Shown in pieces: positions 38,630-47,374 of a stretch of DNA of 64,000 bases. Both the position numbers and the translations under genes were made by a program. Source of the DNA: Propioniciclava sp. MC1595. Its GTDB lineage: Bacteria; Actinomycetota; Actinomycetes; Propionibacteriales; Propionibacteriaceae. The stretch spans positions 1,674,001-1,738,000 of the forward strand of contig NZ_CP071870.1 in assembly GCF_017569205.1 (NCBI RefSeq). The letters run 5' to 3'. Below the pieces are notes generated by a model. The model searched no databases, was not told the DNA's origin, and saw only the letters and a list, made by a program, of their open reading frames with translations. Every line of letters starts with the position of its first letter. Position 1 is the stretch's first letter.

Positions 38630-41044
38630 CTCAGTCAGCATCGTGTGGGAGGCGTTGACGGTTGCGCCCTGGACGCCGTACGCGGTTGCTGCGTAGGACA
38701 GGTGCGCGTGTTCACTCACGTACTCAGGCGGGAGGGCGACGGTGCGGGGGTTCCTGCGCCCGCTGCCGGTCTCGCGGGCGTACACGGTGCCATTACCAGC
38801 GACGTGCTGCACGATCCATTGCTGCCGGTTCGCCACGCCAAGCGCGGGGTCGTTCCTCCTCGTCTGGATCAGATCACCCCGACCGATAGGCAGCTCGTCG
38901 CTGCCGGTCGCCGTGATCGTGTCATCAACCTCGCCTCGCTCGACCCGCCCCATGCGGATGCGCTCGTTCAACGCCGCTGCCTTGTCGTTCGAGGCGACCG
39001 TGATCGCCTCACCCTCAGTAGCTTGCTCTGTGATGTGCTGCTGGGCTTGTTCCTCGTCCGCGTGCAGTATCACGAGGCCCATGGCAGTGAGCCGGTCGAA
39101 CACCTCGCCGGGGTTCTCCCGGTCGCGCATCGTCAGCGTGAGTGTCGCGTACTCGGCGTCGGCGAACCGGTGCAGCTCGGTCATGTCGTATGTACGGCCC
39201 CTGATCTGTGCGGCCATGTCGAGTACCCCGCCCCGACCGACAGCGGGGAGTTGGGCACGGTCGCCGACAAGCGCGACGGTCGCTCCGGCTTCGGTGGTGA
39301 TGGTGAGGAGGGCGTGGGCGGTGTCTTGGTCGAGCATCCCGGCCTCGTCCACGATTACCCGTTCACCCCGCGACAGCACAGCATCGTCGGGCGGGCCGGT
39401 GAAGGTGCGCCCGGTGTCGGGGTCAGCGTCGCCAGGGTGTAGGCGTGTCCATACGCCATCGGAGTTCCATCGCCATCCGTGCGCATGTACGAGCGCCGCA
39501 ACGCTCGTTGCGGGGATGCCGAGTTCTTCGTGCGCGACCTGCGCCGCGCGCAGCGTCGGTGCAACCACCCGTGACGCCCTGCTGTGCTGGGCGGCGACGT
39601 CGATGGCGGTGCGCAGCATCGTCGTCTTCCCGCTGCCCGCAGCACCCTCCACGATCACCAACGGGTCAGATGATGCAACCGCAGCAGCAGCGACCGCCTG
39701 CCCTTTGTTCAGCCCCGCTACTTGTGCGGCGTCGGTCATGTCCGGGTGCTTCGATTCTTGCTCTGGGGTGGTGGCGGCGAAGCGGTCGCGGAGCGCGGTT
39801 TCGGCGGCGATCACGGTGAGGCTGGTCAGGTGCGCGACATGTTCCGGCGTCGCCGCACCCGGTGGCAGGACGGAGAAGCAATCCGAGACCGCAAGGTCGG
39901 TCGCTATCTTGATGAACTCGCGCAGCTCGGCAGGTGTTGCTTGCACTCCGTGTTCGGTGGTGATGCGGGTGACGTGCTCCTGCATGCTGTGTTTCGTCCA
40001 TGCTGATGATGCGGCGGCGCAGCGATCCAGTGCCCGTGATGCAACCTCCTGCACCGCAAGTTCATCCAACTGCACCGGGCGCTGCACGGTGCTGCGTCGA
40101 GGTGCAGCGGGGTCGTATCCGGCGTCGCGGAGTTCCTGCACCCACCACTGCTCGTTCTTCAAATCAGTCGGCTTCTTCCCTGGCCGCTTGTGTGTCCAGG
40201 CGATGCCCTGCAACTTCGCGGTCATGATCGGGCCGAGAGCTTCGCCGGGGTGCTCTGTTTCCCATTCGGCTTCGAGCCGGACGAGGTTGCGTCTGATCTG
40301 CGCAGACCGCTTCGACATCACCCCATTGAATGGCTGCAACTCAACTACCTCGCCGGAGACGGGATCGAGGGTCAGGCCATGCTCTGCGAGGGTTTGCGCG
40401 AGGTGTGGGTGCGCGGCGATGACCGCGGTTCCGAGGGCGCGGATCGCGCCTTGCTGCTTGAACAACGCCGCCGTATCCAGTGCCCGCCACTTCCCAGCCG
40501 CAAACACCCGAGTGCCGATCTGCATGTGAATATGCCGGTGCGGATCACCAGCCCGCGAGGTCTTGTGGCGGATGCCGACGACCTGCATCTGCTCGATAGG
40601 CAGCACTTCCCGCGCGTCACGCGGCCCGACCCTGATGACGGAGTGTTGGCCGAGCCAGCGGCGAATCTCTCCAAGTGCATCCTGCTGCGCTTGGTCGAGG
40701 GCGCTAGATACTTCGGGGTGGAGGGCGGCGGCGACCGACAGGCTCTTGGGTGCGTTAATCGTCATCTCCGCGAACAACGGCGAACCCTTCGACCCCTCAC
40801 CCGGATTACGTGGCGTGCCCATCGACTCACCCGTGACGGGATCGTGCCAGTCCACCCACCCCTCGTACTCGACCGCCGACAGTGACATTGCGGCGGTGAC
40901 CTCGCCGCTAGCATCGAGCACCGTGTACTCCGACAAGGCGTTGTCCGCGCCCAGGTAATACTCGTCGGCGCGGGAGCGGTCGGCCTCGACATAGCGGCGC
41001 GCGGCAGCACCTGTGCCGCGGAACAGGATCACCCCGCCCTTCAT
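38624..41044 (-). pseudogene. MOBF relaxase/helicase (TraA-like), N-terminal part split by IS1380
   Basis: From ATG 41044, with GGGAGG upstream, the protein starts KGGVILFRGTGAAARRYVEA. The relaxase domain has DEYYLGADNALSEYTVLD (tyrosine pair), APKSLSVAAALHPEVSSALD, and the HUH motif GDPHRHIHMQIGTRVFAAGK. Helicase: Walker A VEGAAGSGKTTMLRTAIDVA and Walker B VIVDEAGMLDQDTAHALL. The frame ends in the IS at NASHTMLTEP. The C-terminal part is at 35943-36991. It is a different relaxase from the one at 32204 (low identity), so the island contains remnants of two plasmids or more. Confidence 0.87.
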
Positions 41045-41169
41045 CCTGGCCTCCCTCATGAGTCGTCTCATGAAGGAGGTGCGCACGCCCCACCCGCGGT
41101 GGCATACGTGCATCCGTTGTTTCAGAGGCAGAGGGTGGCCGGTGCCGAGCGGTCGGTGGGGTGCTGGGG

Positions 41170-41877
41170 TTAGGAGCCGGTTACTGGTTCGCTCGGGGCG
41201 GGTGCGTCGGAGGCGATGAACTCGGTGATGTGTTGTTGGAGGAGGGCTGCGCCGTCGAGCATGGCTCTGGCTCGGTGTGTCAGGCTGGTTCGTCGTTCGG
41301 TGAGCGCGGCCTGTAGAGCATCGGCACTCTTGCTTCCTCGGAGTTCGGTGATGATGGGTCTGATGCGGTCGAAGCGATAGCGTCCTTGCCGGAGGAGATG
41401 GATGATTCGGGCGTCTCTGACGTCCTCGCTGTCATAGACCCGGTGGCGGCGGCTGGTCTGCCGAGCTGGGGCGAGCAGACCAGCGTGTTCCCATACGCGG
41501 AGCGCTGACGTGCGTATCCCGAGATAGTCCGCGAGTTCTCCGATGGACAACGGCGCGTCCGGGCCGGCGTGATGCTCTACCGCAGCGGCAACACGGGTGA
41601 GGGCCTGGCTCGTTTCGGTAAGGGCCTGGCGTTGCTGGTGAAGTTCGTGGTGGCTGGCATCAAGGAGGGCCAATGCTTGGTCGATCTGTCCTGTGCTCAA
41701 CGCTTCCATGATGGAACGGGCTGATCCAGCGCCGTGGCCGCGTGCGAGTGCCTGATAGCAGAGTAGAGCGCTGAGGTGCGCACCGCGATAGACCCGGTAA
41801 CCCGAACCTGTGCGATCGGCAGGCGGGAGGACTCCGGCGGCTTCGAGGTTGCGAATCTGTTGGGTGGAGACTCCGCA
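41170..41877 (-). pseudogene. Double-MerR regulator (TioE-like), N-terminus lost
   Basis: The open frame begins at the IS6100 junction (CGVSTQQIRNLEAAGVLPPA), which is the second half of a MerR HTH and wing, and runs through a second complete MerR domain (LSIGELADYLGIRTSALRVW, LLAPARQTSRRHRVYDSEDV) to a C-terminal helix bundle. About 235 codons remain, and about 15-20 N-terminal residues with the start are missing. Two MerR domains in one chain resemble TioE-family regulators. No target gene survives beside it. Confidence 0.7.
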
Positions 41878-42447
41878 CGTTATTGAGATACTTCACCTGC
41901 CGGTGGGCCGTCTCCCGGTCCAGCTTTCCTTCGCGCTTCAATTCGGTGATCGCTGCACCATAGCTCGGCGCTTTGTCGGTATTGAGCGTGGCAGGCTTTT
42001 CCCAGTGCTTCAGGCCTCGCAGGGCCTTGCCCAGGAACCGCTTCGCTGCCTTGGCGCTGCGGGTCGGCGACAGGTAGAAATCGATCGTGTCGCCCCGCTT
42101 GTCGACTGCCCGGTACAGGTAGGTCCACTTGCCCCGCACCTTGACGTAGGTTTCATCCAGGCGCCAGCTCGGATCAAAGCCACGCCGCCAGAACCAGCGC
42201 AGCCGCTTCTCCATCTCCGGGGCGTAGCACTGGACCCAGCGATAGATCGTCGTATGGTCGACCGAAATGCCGCGTTCCGCCAGCATTTCCTCAAGGTCGC
42301 GATAGCTGATCGGATAGCGACAATACCAGCGCACCGCCCACAGGATCACATCACCCTGGAAATGGCGCCACTTGAAATCCGTCATCGTTCCGTCCGTCCA
42401 ATCTCCGCCAAGCATGCTCAAGCTTCACGATTTTTGCAACAGAGCCT
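41877..42447 (-). mobile_element. Truncated IS6100 (IS6 family)
   Basis: The right end GGCTCTGTTGCAAAAATCG is intact at 42447 reading on the minus strand, and the transposase starts normally at ATG 42385 (TDFKWRHFQGDVILWAVRWY). The first two catalytic Asp are present (RLDETYVKV, TLNTDKAPSYG). After KYLNNV at 41877 the element stops and the MerR remnant begins, so about 300 bases, the catalytic Glu and the left end are gone. It cannot transpose. IS6100 is a regular companion of tet(33) in corynebacteria and Rhodococcus. Confidence 0.9.
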
Positions 42448-42621
42448 GTCTGCGTAACCGGCTCAAACGCGTCCACGCACAGCCCCGGGCGCCTTACCGC
42501 TGCTCGACATCGTGTACGGAGAGGCATCTGCGCAGGTCAGAGCCCTCGCCAGACGTCTCGCAGCACCATGTCGCCCGGGGGACCGTGGTGATTCATCTGA
42601 TGCAATACGCAGACTAGGTAA

Positions 42622-42645
42622 TGTCATAATGTGCATTATCGGACA
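42622..42645. repeat. 24-bp palindrome, resolvase-site-like, at island right edge
   Basis: Two 12-base arms, TGTCATAATGTG and, inverted, TGTCCGATAATG; the centre ATAATG-TG-CATTAT is a perfect repeat. The TGTC-YGATA pattern resembles sub-sites bound by Tn3-type serine resolvases. It lies 8 bases from the stop of the first core gene after the island, in the 205-base gap 42448-42652, which shows no other gene. Confidence 0.5.
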
Positions 42646-42652
42646 ACCACAC

Positions 42653-43093
42653 TCAGGCGGGCGGATCGGCCAGGAGCGCCGCGAGGCCCCGCTCGAACAA
42701 GCGGTCCGCGCCCTCCTCGTCCAGTCTCCCTGAACCACGCAGCGCGCCGAGTCCCAGCACGAACGCCTGCAGGGTGAGCCAGTCGTCGCCGTGCACATCC
42801 GCGAGCCCGACACGGGACTGCGCCAGCACCGGCACCAGCCACGGCGAGGCCGCCAACACCTCGTTGAGTGCCCGCGCGGACGCCTCCGCATCGACGGCCC
42901 CGGACTCCTGCAGGCCCTCGGCCGTCGCCACGGCCACGGCGTCCACCAGGTCGGCCTTGTCGTGCACGTGGTTGTAGAGCGCCATCGGCGTGACGCCGAG
43001 CCGCCGGGCCACGCCACGCATGGACAGAGCCTCCAGCCCACCTTGCTCGACGACGTGCAGGGCCGACTCCACGATCGCCTCCCGGGTCAGCAT
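42653..43093 (-). CDS. TetR-family regulator
   Basis: 146 residues from ATG 43093 (LTREAIVESALHVVEQGGLE). HTH: SMRGVARRLGVTPMALYNHV, followed by HDKADLVDAVAVATAEGLQE. The C-terminal ligand domain is short. A 22-base palindrome sits 3 bases upstream and overlaps its likely -10 box (TACACT, 6 bases before the ATG), so autorepression is expected. It is divergent from the operon at 43179-45022 and probably controls it. Confidence 0.87.
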   Translation of the reverse strand: MLTREAIVESALHVVEQGGLEALSMRGVARRLGVTPMALYNHVHDKADLVDAVAVATAEGLQESGAVDAEASARALNEVLAASPWLVPVLAQSRVGLADVHGDDWLTLQAFVLGLGALRGSGRLDEEGADRLFERGLAALLADPPA

Positions 43094-43096
43094 GTG

Positions 43097-43118
43097 TACA
43101 GTGTATATATACGGTGTA
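43097..43118. promoter_or_regulatory. TetR operator palindrome
   Basis: TACA-GT-GTATATATAC-GG-TGTA: a perfect inner 10-base palindrome with matching outer tetramers. It covers the -10 box of the TetR gene and lies 60 bases before the divergent gene. Confidence 0.65.
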
Positions 43119-43178
43119 CCTCGCGCAAGCGTGGGCACGGCACACGCACGGACCGCCCGGCGGGTCTACGTTGTCCCC

Positions 43179-43688
43179 GTGCGCCTCACGAAGTGGTACG
43201 CCGACTGTGTCACCCCCGATGGCGCCCTGTTCATCGGGTACGTCGCGCACCTCACCCTCGGCCCCCTCCGCCTCGACTACACGGCCTCGATCGAGGCCGA
43301 CTCCCCCGGAGCGCCCGTCCGGCAGCGCCAGTCCCTGCGCCGCGGCCGCATCGAGGCGGACGCCGCGGGCGTCCGTCTGTTCTCCCCCGGCCTGGACGTG
43401 TCCGGGTCCTCGACCGCTCACACGTGGACCCGCATGGACGGTGCCACCGTCACCGAGGTCACCGCACCGGACGGCCACGCGACCCTGGACCTCGGCGAGA
43501 CCCGGCCCATCCGCGTCGACAGCGTCCCGGCCACCCTCCTCGGCCCCTTCAGCGGCGTCCTGTCCCGGCTGCTGCCGGCGACCCTGCGCCACCTCCACGA
43601 GGCCAAGTACCTCTCCCGCGGACAGCTCGTCCTCGACGGCACCCCCCACGACGGCTGGGTGGTCCACGAGGAGGTCCGCTTCGGATGA
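43179..43688 (+). CDS. Conserved hypothetical protein preceding ICMT-Lgt fusion
   Basis: 169 residues from GTG 43179, with TACGTT 6 bases upstream and no Shine-Dalgarno. The sequence RLTKWYADCVTPDGALFIGY, VAHLTLGPLRLDYTASIEAD and, near the end, HLHEAKYLSRGQLVLDGTPH suggests a beta-rich, lipocalin- or CrtC-like barrel. No catalytic motif is obvious and there is no signal peptide. It overlaps the next gene (ATGA), so it likely works with it, perhaps binding a lipid or isoprenoid (inference). Confidence 0.65.
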   Translation: MRLTKWYADCVTPDGALFIGYVAHLTLGPLRLDYTASIEADSPGAPVRQRQSLRRGRIEADAAGVRLFSPGLDVSGSSTAHTWTRMDGATVTEVTAPDGHATLDLGETRPIRVDSVPATLLGPFSGVLSRLLPATLRHLHEAKYLSRGQLVLDGTPHDGWVVHEEVRFG

Positions 43689-45022
43689 GCGGCCTGCTCG
43701 CCCGCGTCGGCTACGGCGCCCTGTTCGTGGTGGTCGTCCCGGCCCTGCTGGTCGCGCTGGGCGGCGTCCCCGTGCCGTTCCCGACACCGCGCCTGCCGGG
43801 CGTCGGCTGGGCACTCACGGTCACCGGGGCGGCCATCATGGTCTTCGGCCTGGGCACGCTCATGGTGCGCGGCCGCGGCCTGCCGATGAACGCGTTCCCG
43901 CCCGAGCGCCTGGTCACGACCGGCGTGTTCGGGCTCGTCCCGCACCCCATCTACACGGGTTTCTGCCTGGCCACGGGAGGCCTGGCCCTCGCGCTCGGAT
44001 CCCCGGGCGGCCTCTGGGTGTCCACCCCGACCGCCGTGCTGGGGTGCCTGGCCCTGGCCGTGGGCCACGAGCGCCTGTCGCTGCTCGAGCGGTTCGGCGA
44101 ACTCCCCAGGCCCGTCCTCGCCCTGCGCCGAAACCCGCCCGGGTGGCAGGCGCTCCTGGCCGCCACCGAGCGCCTGGCCAACAGCTGGTCGTCGGTGCGC
44201 CTGGGGCCCGTGCGGATCATGAACCACGTCGTCTGGTCAGGCCTCGCCGGCGGGGTCGGCGCCGCCGGGGCGGTCCTCGCGGCGGGCGCCCGGTACGCGG
44301 CCCCGGTCGCGCTCCTCATGGTGGCCGGCGCCGTCGGGGCGATGGTGATGGGTCAGCTCCTCGTCGGGTCCTCCCAGCGCCTGAGCCGCCCGTTCGGCTA
44401 CTTCGGCAGCCTCGCCGCCATCGCCGTGCTGGGCGGGGCGTGGGTGCTGGCCAGCCCCCAGGACGCGGTGCTGCTCGCCGCCTTCGCCCTCGTCGCCCCC
44501 TGGACCCAGGCGGTCGGGCGCCTCCGCTGCCTCGTGCAGGGTTGCTGCCACGGTGCACCCGCGGCGTCCGGGATCGTGGTGACCAACCCGCACTCGCGGG
44601 CCTGCGCGCACGCCGGGCTGAGCGGGGTCACCATCCACCCGACCCAGCTGTACTCGATCCTGGGCAACCTGGTGCTCGGTTCGGTGCTGCTCGCGGCCTG
44701 GCTGGCCCACGCCCCGCTCACGCTCGTCATGGGCGGCTACCTCGTGGGCGCCGGCACCGTCCGGTTCATCGAGGAGGCCTACCGCGGCGAGCCTCTGACC
44801 CGCATCGTGGCCGGGCTGCGCATCTACCAGTGGTTCGCGGTCGCGATGTTCGTCGTCGGGGCCCTCGTGATGCTCGTGCCGTCGGCGCCCGCACCGGCCC
44901 CCGACCTCGCCGCCTGGCCGGCCGCCGCAGCCCTGGGCGTCCTCTTCTTCGTCGTCTGCGGTGCCGCCATGAGCGTCGACCTGCCCGACTCGCGCGCCCC
45001 GTTGTCGCGCCTGTCGGGCTGA
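43685..45022 (+). CDS. Fusion of ICMT-type methyltransferase and Lgt-like membrane domain
   Basis: 445 residues, about twelve membrane segments. Residues 1-165 are an isoprenylcysteine carboxyl methyltransferase/PEMT-type domain (GRGLPMNAFPPERLVTTGVF, GLVPHPIYTGFCLATGGLAL, GHERLSLLERFGE). Residues 175-400 resemble prolipoprotein diacylglyceryl transferase: GRLRCLVQGCCHGAPAAS, IHPTQLYSILGNLVLGSVLL and GTVRFIEEAYRGEP match the Lgt signatures GRxxCxxxGCC, HPTQLYE and RFxxExxR. The Arg and His of Lgt catalysis are in these stretches. Lipid modification or methylation of a membrane protein or lipid is inferred; the canonical Lgt is expected elsewhere. Confidence 0.75.
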   Translation: MSGLLARVGYGALFVVVVPALLVALGGVPVPFPTPRLPGVGWALTVTGAAIMVFGLGTLMVRGRGLPMNAFPPERLVTTGVFGLVPHPIYTGFCLATGGLALALGSPGGLWVSTPTAVLGCLALAVGHERLSLLERFGELPRPVLALRRNPPGWQALLAATERLANSWSSVRLGPVRIMNHVVWSGLAGGVGAAGAVLAAGARYAAPVALLMVAGAVGAMVMGQLLVGSSQRLSRPFGYFGSLAAIAVLGGAWVLASPQDAVLLAAFALVAPWTQAVGRLRCLVQGCCHGAPAASGIVVTNPHSRACAHAGLSGVTIHPTQLYSILGNLVLGSVLLAAWLAHAPLTLVMGGYLVGAGTVRFIEEAYRGEPLTRIVAGLRIYQWFAVAMFVVGALVMLVPSAPAPAPDLAAWPAAAALGVLFFVVCGAAMSVDLPDSRAPLSRLSG

Positions 45023-45026
45023 TTCC

Positions 45027-45953
45027 TCACTCGTACAGCACGTAGACGGGCTCGGGCTGCAGCTCCATCACCTGGTCGGCCGACATGAGCGGGCCGTGGC
45101 GGGCGTCTTCCTCGTAGAACAGCTTGAACCCGAGGTTCACGTGGTCGGGGGTCTGGGCCACGATCTTGTTCCACGCGTTGACCTTCGCGGCGGCCGAGCC
45201 GATGCCGTCGATCGACTTCACCAGGGCCACCCCCTCGTGCGGCACCAGCTTCTCCTCCTCGGAGATGATGTCGGCGTGCAGCTGGTGGTACAGCACCACT
45301 TTCTCGGGCAGGCCGTGCTCGGCGACCAGGCCGGCGACGTAGGTGGCGACCTCGTCCAGCTCGGGGCCGGTCGAGTGCCCGTAGACGTCCCCGGGCACCT
45401 CCTCCGGGCCGACCGCCCACTCGGGGTCGAGGGCGAGCCCGACGTCGGGCTCGACGAGCCACTTCTCGAGGTGCTTCACCTCGTCGATGAAGCGCGCGCG
45501 CCCGGGCTGGATGTTCAGGAGCAGGATCGCCTCGTGCTTGCGGGCCGTCTCGAGCCAGCTGGCGATGATGTCGTCCTTGGCCCGGGAGCGGTACAGGCCG
45601 TCCCCACCCGGCTGGGAGTGCACGGTGACGGCGATGAGCTCCATCACGGGCAGCAGCTTGCGCCCACGCAGGAAGTCCTGGCCCACCCGCTCGATCTCGT
45701 CCATGCGCTCGTCGATGTCGCCGGTGCCCAGGCGGCCCAGGGCGGCCGAACCCGGGTAGCCCGAGTAGCCGACGAGGCGGTACTCCGGGAAGAGCGTCCT
45801 CCCCCCGCGCGGGAGCTCGACCCCGCGGGGCTGCAGCGCGCCCCCGATGGCGTTGACGATCCCCCACACCCCGAACACGAGGGCCAGGAACAGCCCCAGG
45901 ATCACGAAGAACCGGGGCTGGACGTTCCACCGGTACTGGCGACGCTCCTCCAC
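45027..45953 (-). CDS. Membrane-anchored hypothetical protein (TIM-barrel-like)
   Basis: 308 residues from GTG 45953, with TAGCCT 6 bases upstream. One N-terminal anchor (FFVILGLFLALVFGVWGIVN) then a soluble domain outside the cell: LVGYSGYPGSAALGRLG, LLPVMELIAVTVHSQPGGDG, AILLLNIQPGRARFIDEVKH, VGLALDPEWAVGPEEVPGDV. The repeated strand-helix pattern and a DPEW motif suggest a TIM barrel of the kind found in secreted glycosidase-like proteins; I recognise no named family. Confidence 0.7.
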   Translation of the reverse strand: MEERRQYRWNVQPRFFVILGLFLALVFGVWGIVNAIGGALQPRGVELPRGGRTLFPEYRLVGYSGYPGSAALGRLGTGDIDERMDEIERVGQDFLRGRKLLPVMELIAVTVHSQPGGDGLYRSRAKDDIIASWLETARKHEAILLLNIQPGRARFIDEVKHLEKWLVEPDVGLALDPEWAVGPEEVPGDVYGHSTGPELDEVATYVAGLVAEHGLPEKVVLYHQLHADIISEEEKLVPHEGVALVKSIDGIGSAAAKVNAWNKIVAQTPDHVNLGFKLFYEEDARHGPLMSADQVMELQPEPVYVLYE

Positions 45954-46168
45954 AACGGCAGGCTAGGCGGGGAGCCAGTGCGCAGGGGGCAGACACGCCC
46001 ACCGGTCCCCGGGACCTGATGGTCTTCAGGAATCTCTCAGCCAAGGGTTGAGAGTTCGCCGCCATTTCGTCGGCTCGGGTTGATGGGCGTCCGCGCTTGC
46101 AGGGAGCATTCAAGAGGCCACACCACCCCCACCGGCCGTACCCAGTCATACCCAACGGTCCAGGGGAG

Positions 46169-47374
46169 ATGAATACAGCCGTGCGCCCAACCGCCCGACT
46201 TCTCTCAGTTTTCGCCGCCGCCCTGCTGGCGGTCGTGGGGGTCCTCGTGGCCCCCACCCCCGCCCAAGCGGCCGAGACCCGTGTGGTGTGCAACCACGAC
46301 TGGGTCCGCGTCCGCTCGGCGGCCACCACCAACTCCCGCGAGCTCGGCCGCCTCTCCCGGGGCACCGCGGTCACCGGCACGCAGCAGGGCTCGTGGTTCC
46401 GCCTCGACGACGGGCGCTTCGTCGCGGCCTACTACACCTGCGCCGGTTCCGGCCGCGCCGCCGCCCCCCAGGCGTCCACCGCAAGCGGCTCCACCTTCGC
46501 CGTCTGCCGGACGCCATGGGTCCGGGTTCGCGCCAACGCGACCACCCGCTCGGCGGAGGTCGGACGCCTGAACCAGGGCGCCACCTTCAGCGGCCGCAAG
46601 GTCGGCACGTGGATCCAGCTGGACAACGGCGGCCACGTGGCCGCGTACTACGCGTGTGCGTCCAGCGCGCCGGTCGCCGCCCCCGCCCCGGCGCCCGCGC
46701 CCCAGCGCGTGGCCCCGAGCGCGGCGACCCACCAGGTCTGCCGGACGCCGTGGGTCCGGGTCCGCGCGAAGGCGACCACCGCCTCGGCCGAGATCGGCCG
46801 CCTCACCGAGGGCACGCCGATGGCCGGGCGCAAGGTCGGCTCCTGGATCCAGCTCGACTCCGGCGGGGCCGTCGCCGCGTACTACGCCTGCGCCTACTCC
46901 GGCGCCCTCGCGCCGGTGGCCGCCCCCGTGACCGTGCCCGACGCCGCCACTCCCCTGCGCCAGCCGACCGGCACGCTCGGCAGCCCCACGGGCCCGTACG
47001 GCCAGCGGTTCCACCCGATCCTGCGCACGTGGCGGCTGCACAACGGCATCGACATCGGCAACCGCGCCGGTGAGCCGATCGTGGCCGCCGAGGCGGGCAC
47101 CGTCACCACGGTCGCGCGGGACGCCTCCGCCGGCCTGTACGTCAAGATCGACCACGGCACCGTCGCCGGGACCCCCAAGGTCGGCAGCGGCTACCTGCAC
47201 ATGGCCAGCGCCGTCGTCACCCGGGGCCAGCGCGTCGAGCGCGGCCAGGTCATCGGCTACGTCGGGAACACCGGCCTGTCCACCAAGCCGCACCTGCACT
47301 TCATGGTCTACGAGTCGGGTCGCCCGGTGAACCCCGAGAAGTACATCGGCCCCCTCGCCTCACTCCACGCCTGA
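46169..47374 (+). CDS. Secreted M23 (LytM) peptidase with three SH3-like repeats
   Basis: 401 residues from ATG 46169, after GGGGAG. Signal peptide with AAALLAVVGVLVAPTPAQAA and a cleavage site after AQA. Three repeats of about 70 residues follow, each with WVRVR..AT...ELGRL and W.QLD.G..VAAYYACA (near residues 35, 115 and 190). The C-terminal M23 domain has GPYGQRFHPILRTWRLHNGI, DIGNRAGEPIVAAEAGTV, and KPHLHFMVYESGRPVNPEKY, with the zinc ligands His, Asp and His. It cleaves peptidoglycan cross-bridges or acts in daughter-cell separation. Confidence 0.92.
   Translation: MNTAVRPTARLLSVFAAALLAVVGVLVAPTPAQAAETRVVCNHDWVRVRSAATTNSRELGRLSRGTAVTGTQQGSWFRLDDGRFVAAYYTCAGSGRAAAPQASTASGSTFAVCRTPWVRVRANATTRSAEVGRLNQGATFSGRKVGTWIQLDNGGHVAAYYACASSAPVAAPAPAPAPQRVAPSAATHQVCRTPWVRVRAKATTASAEIGRLTEGTPMAGRKVGSWIQLDSGGAVAAYYACAYSGALAPVAAPVTVPDAATPLRQPTGTLGSPTGPYGQRFHPILRTWRLHNGIDIGNRAGEPIVAAEAGTVTTVARDASAGLYVKIDHGTVAGTPKVGSGYLHMASAVVTRGQRVERGQVIGYVGNTGLSTKPHLHFMVYESGRPVNPEKYIGPLASLHA

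Noticed and set aside
46021..46100. AATCTCTCAG segment and a hairpin before the M23 gene looked like a glycine or c-di-AMP riboswitch
   Set aside because: The required conserved aptamer blocks are missing upstream, and the segment is only a short inverted repeat. The c-di-AMP switch is known for such genes in actinobacteria, but its consensus is not met.
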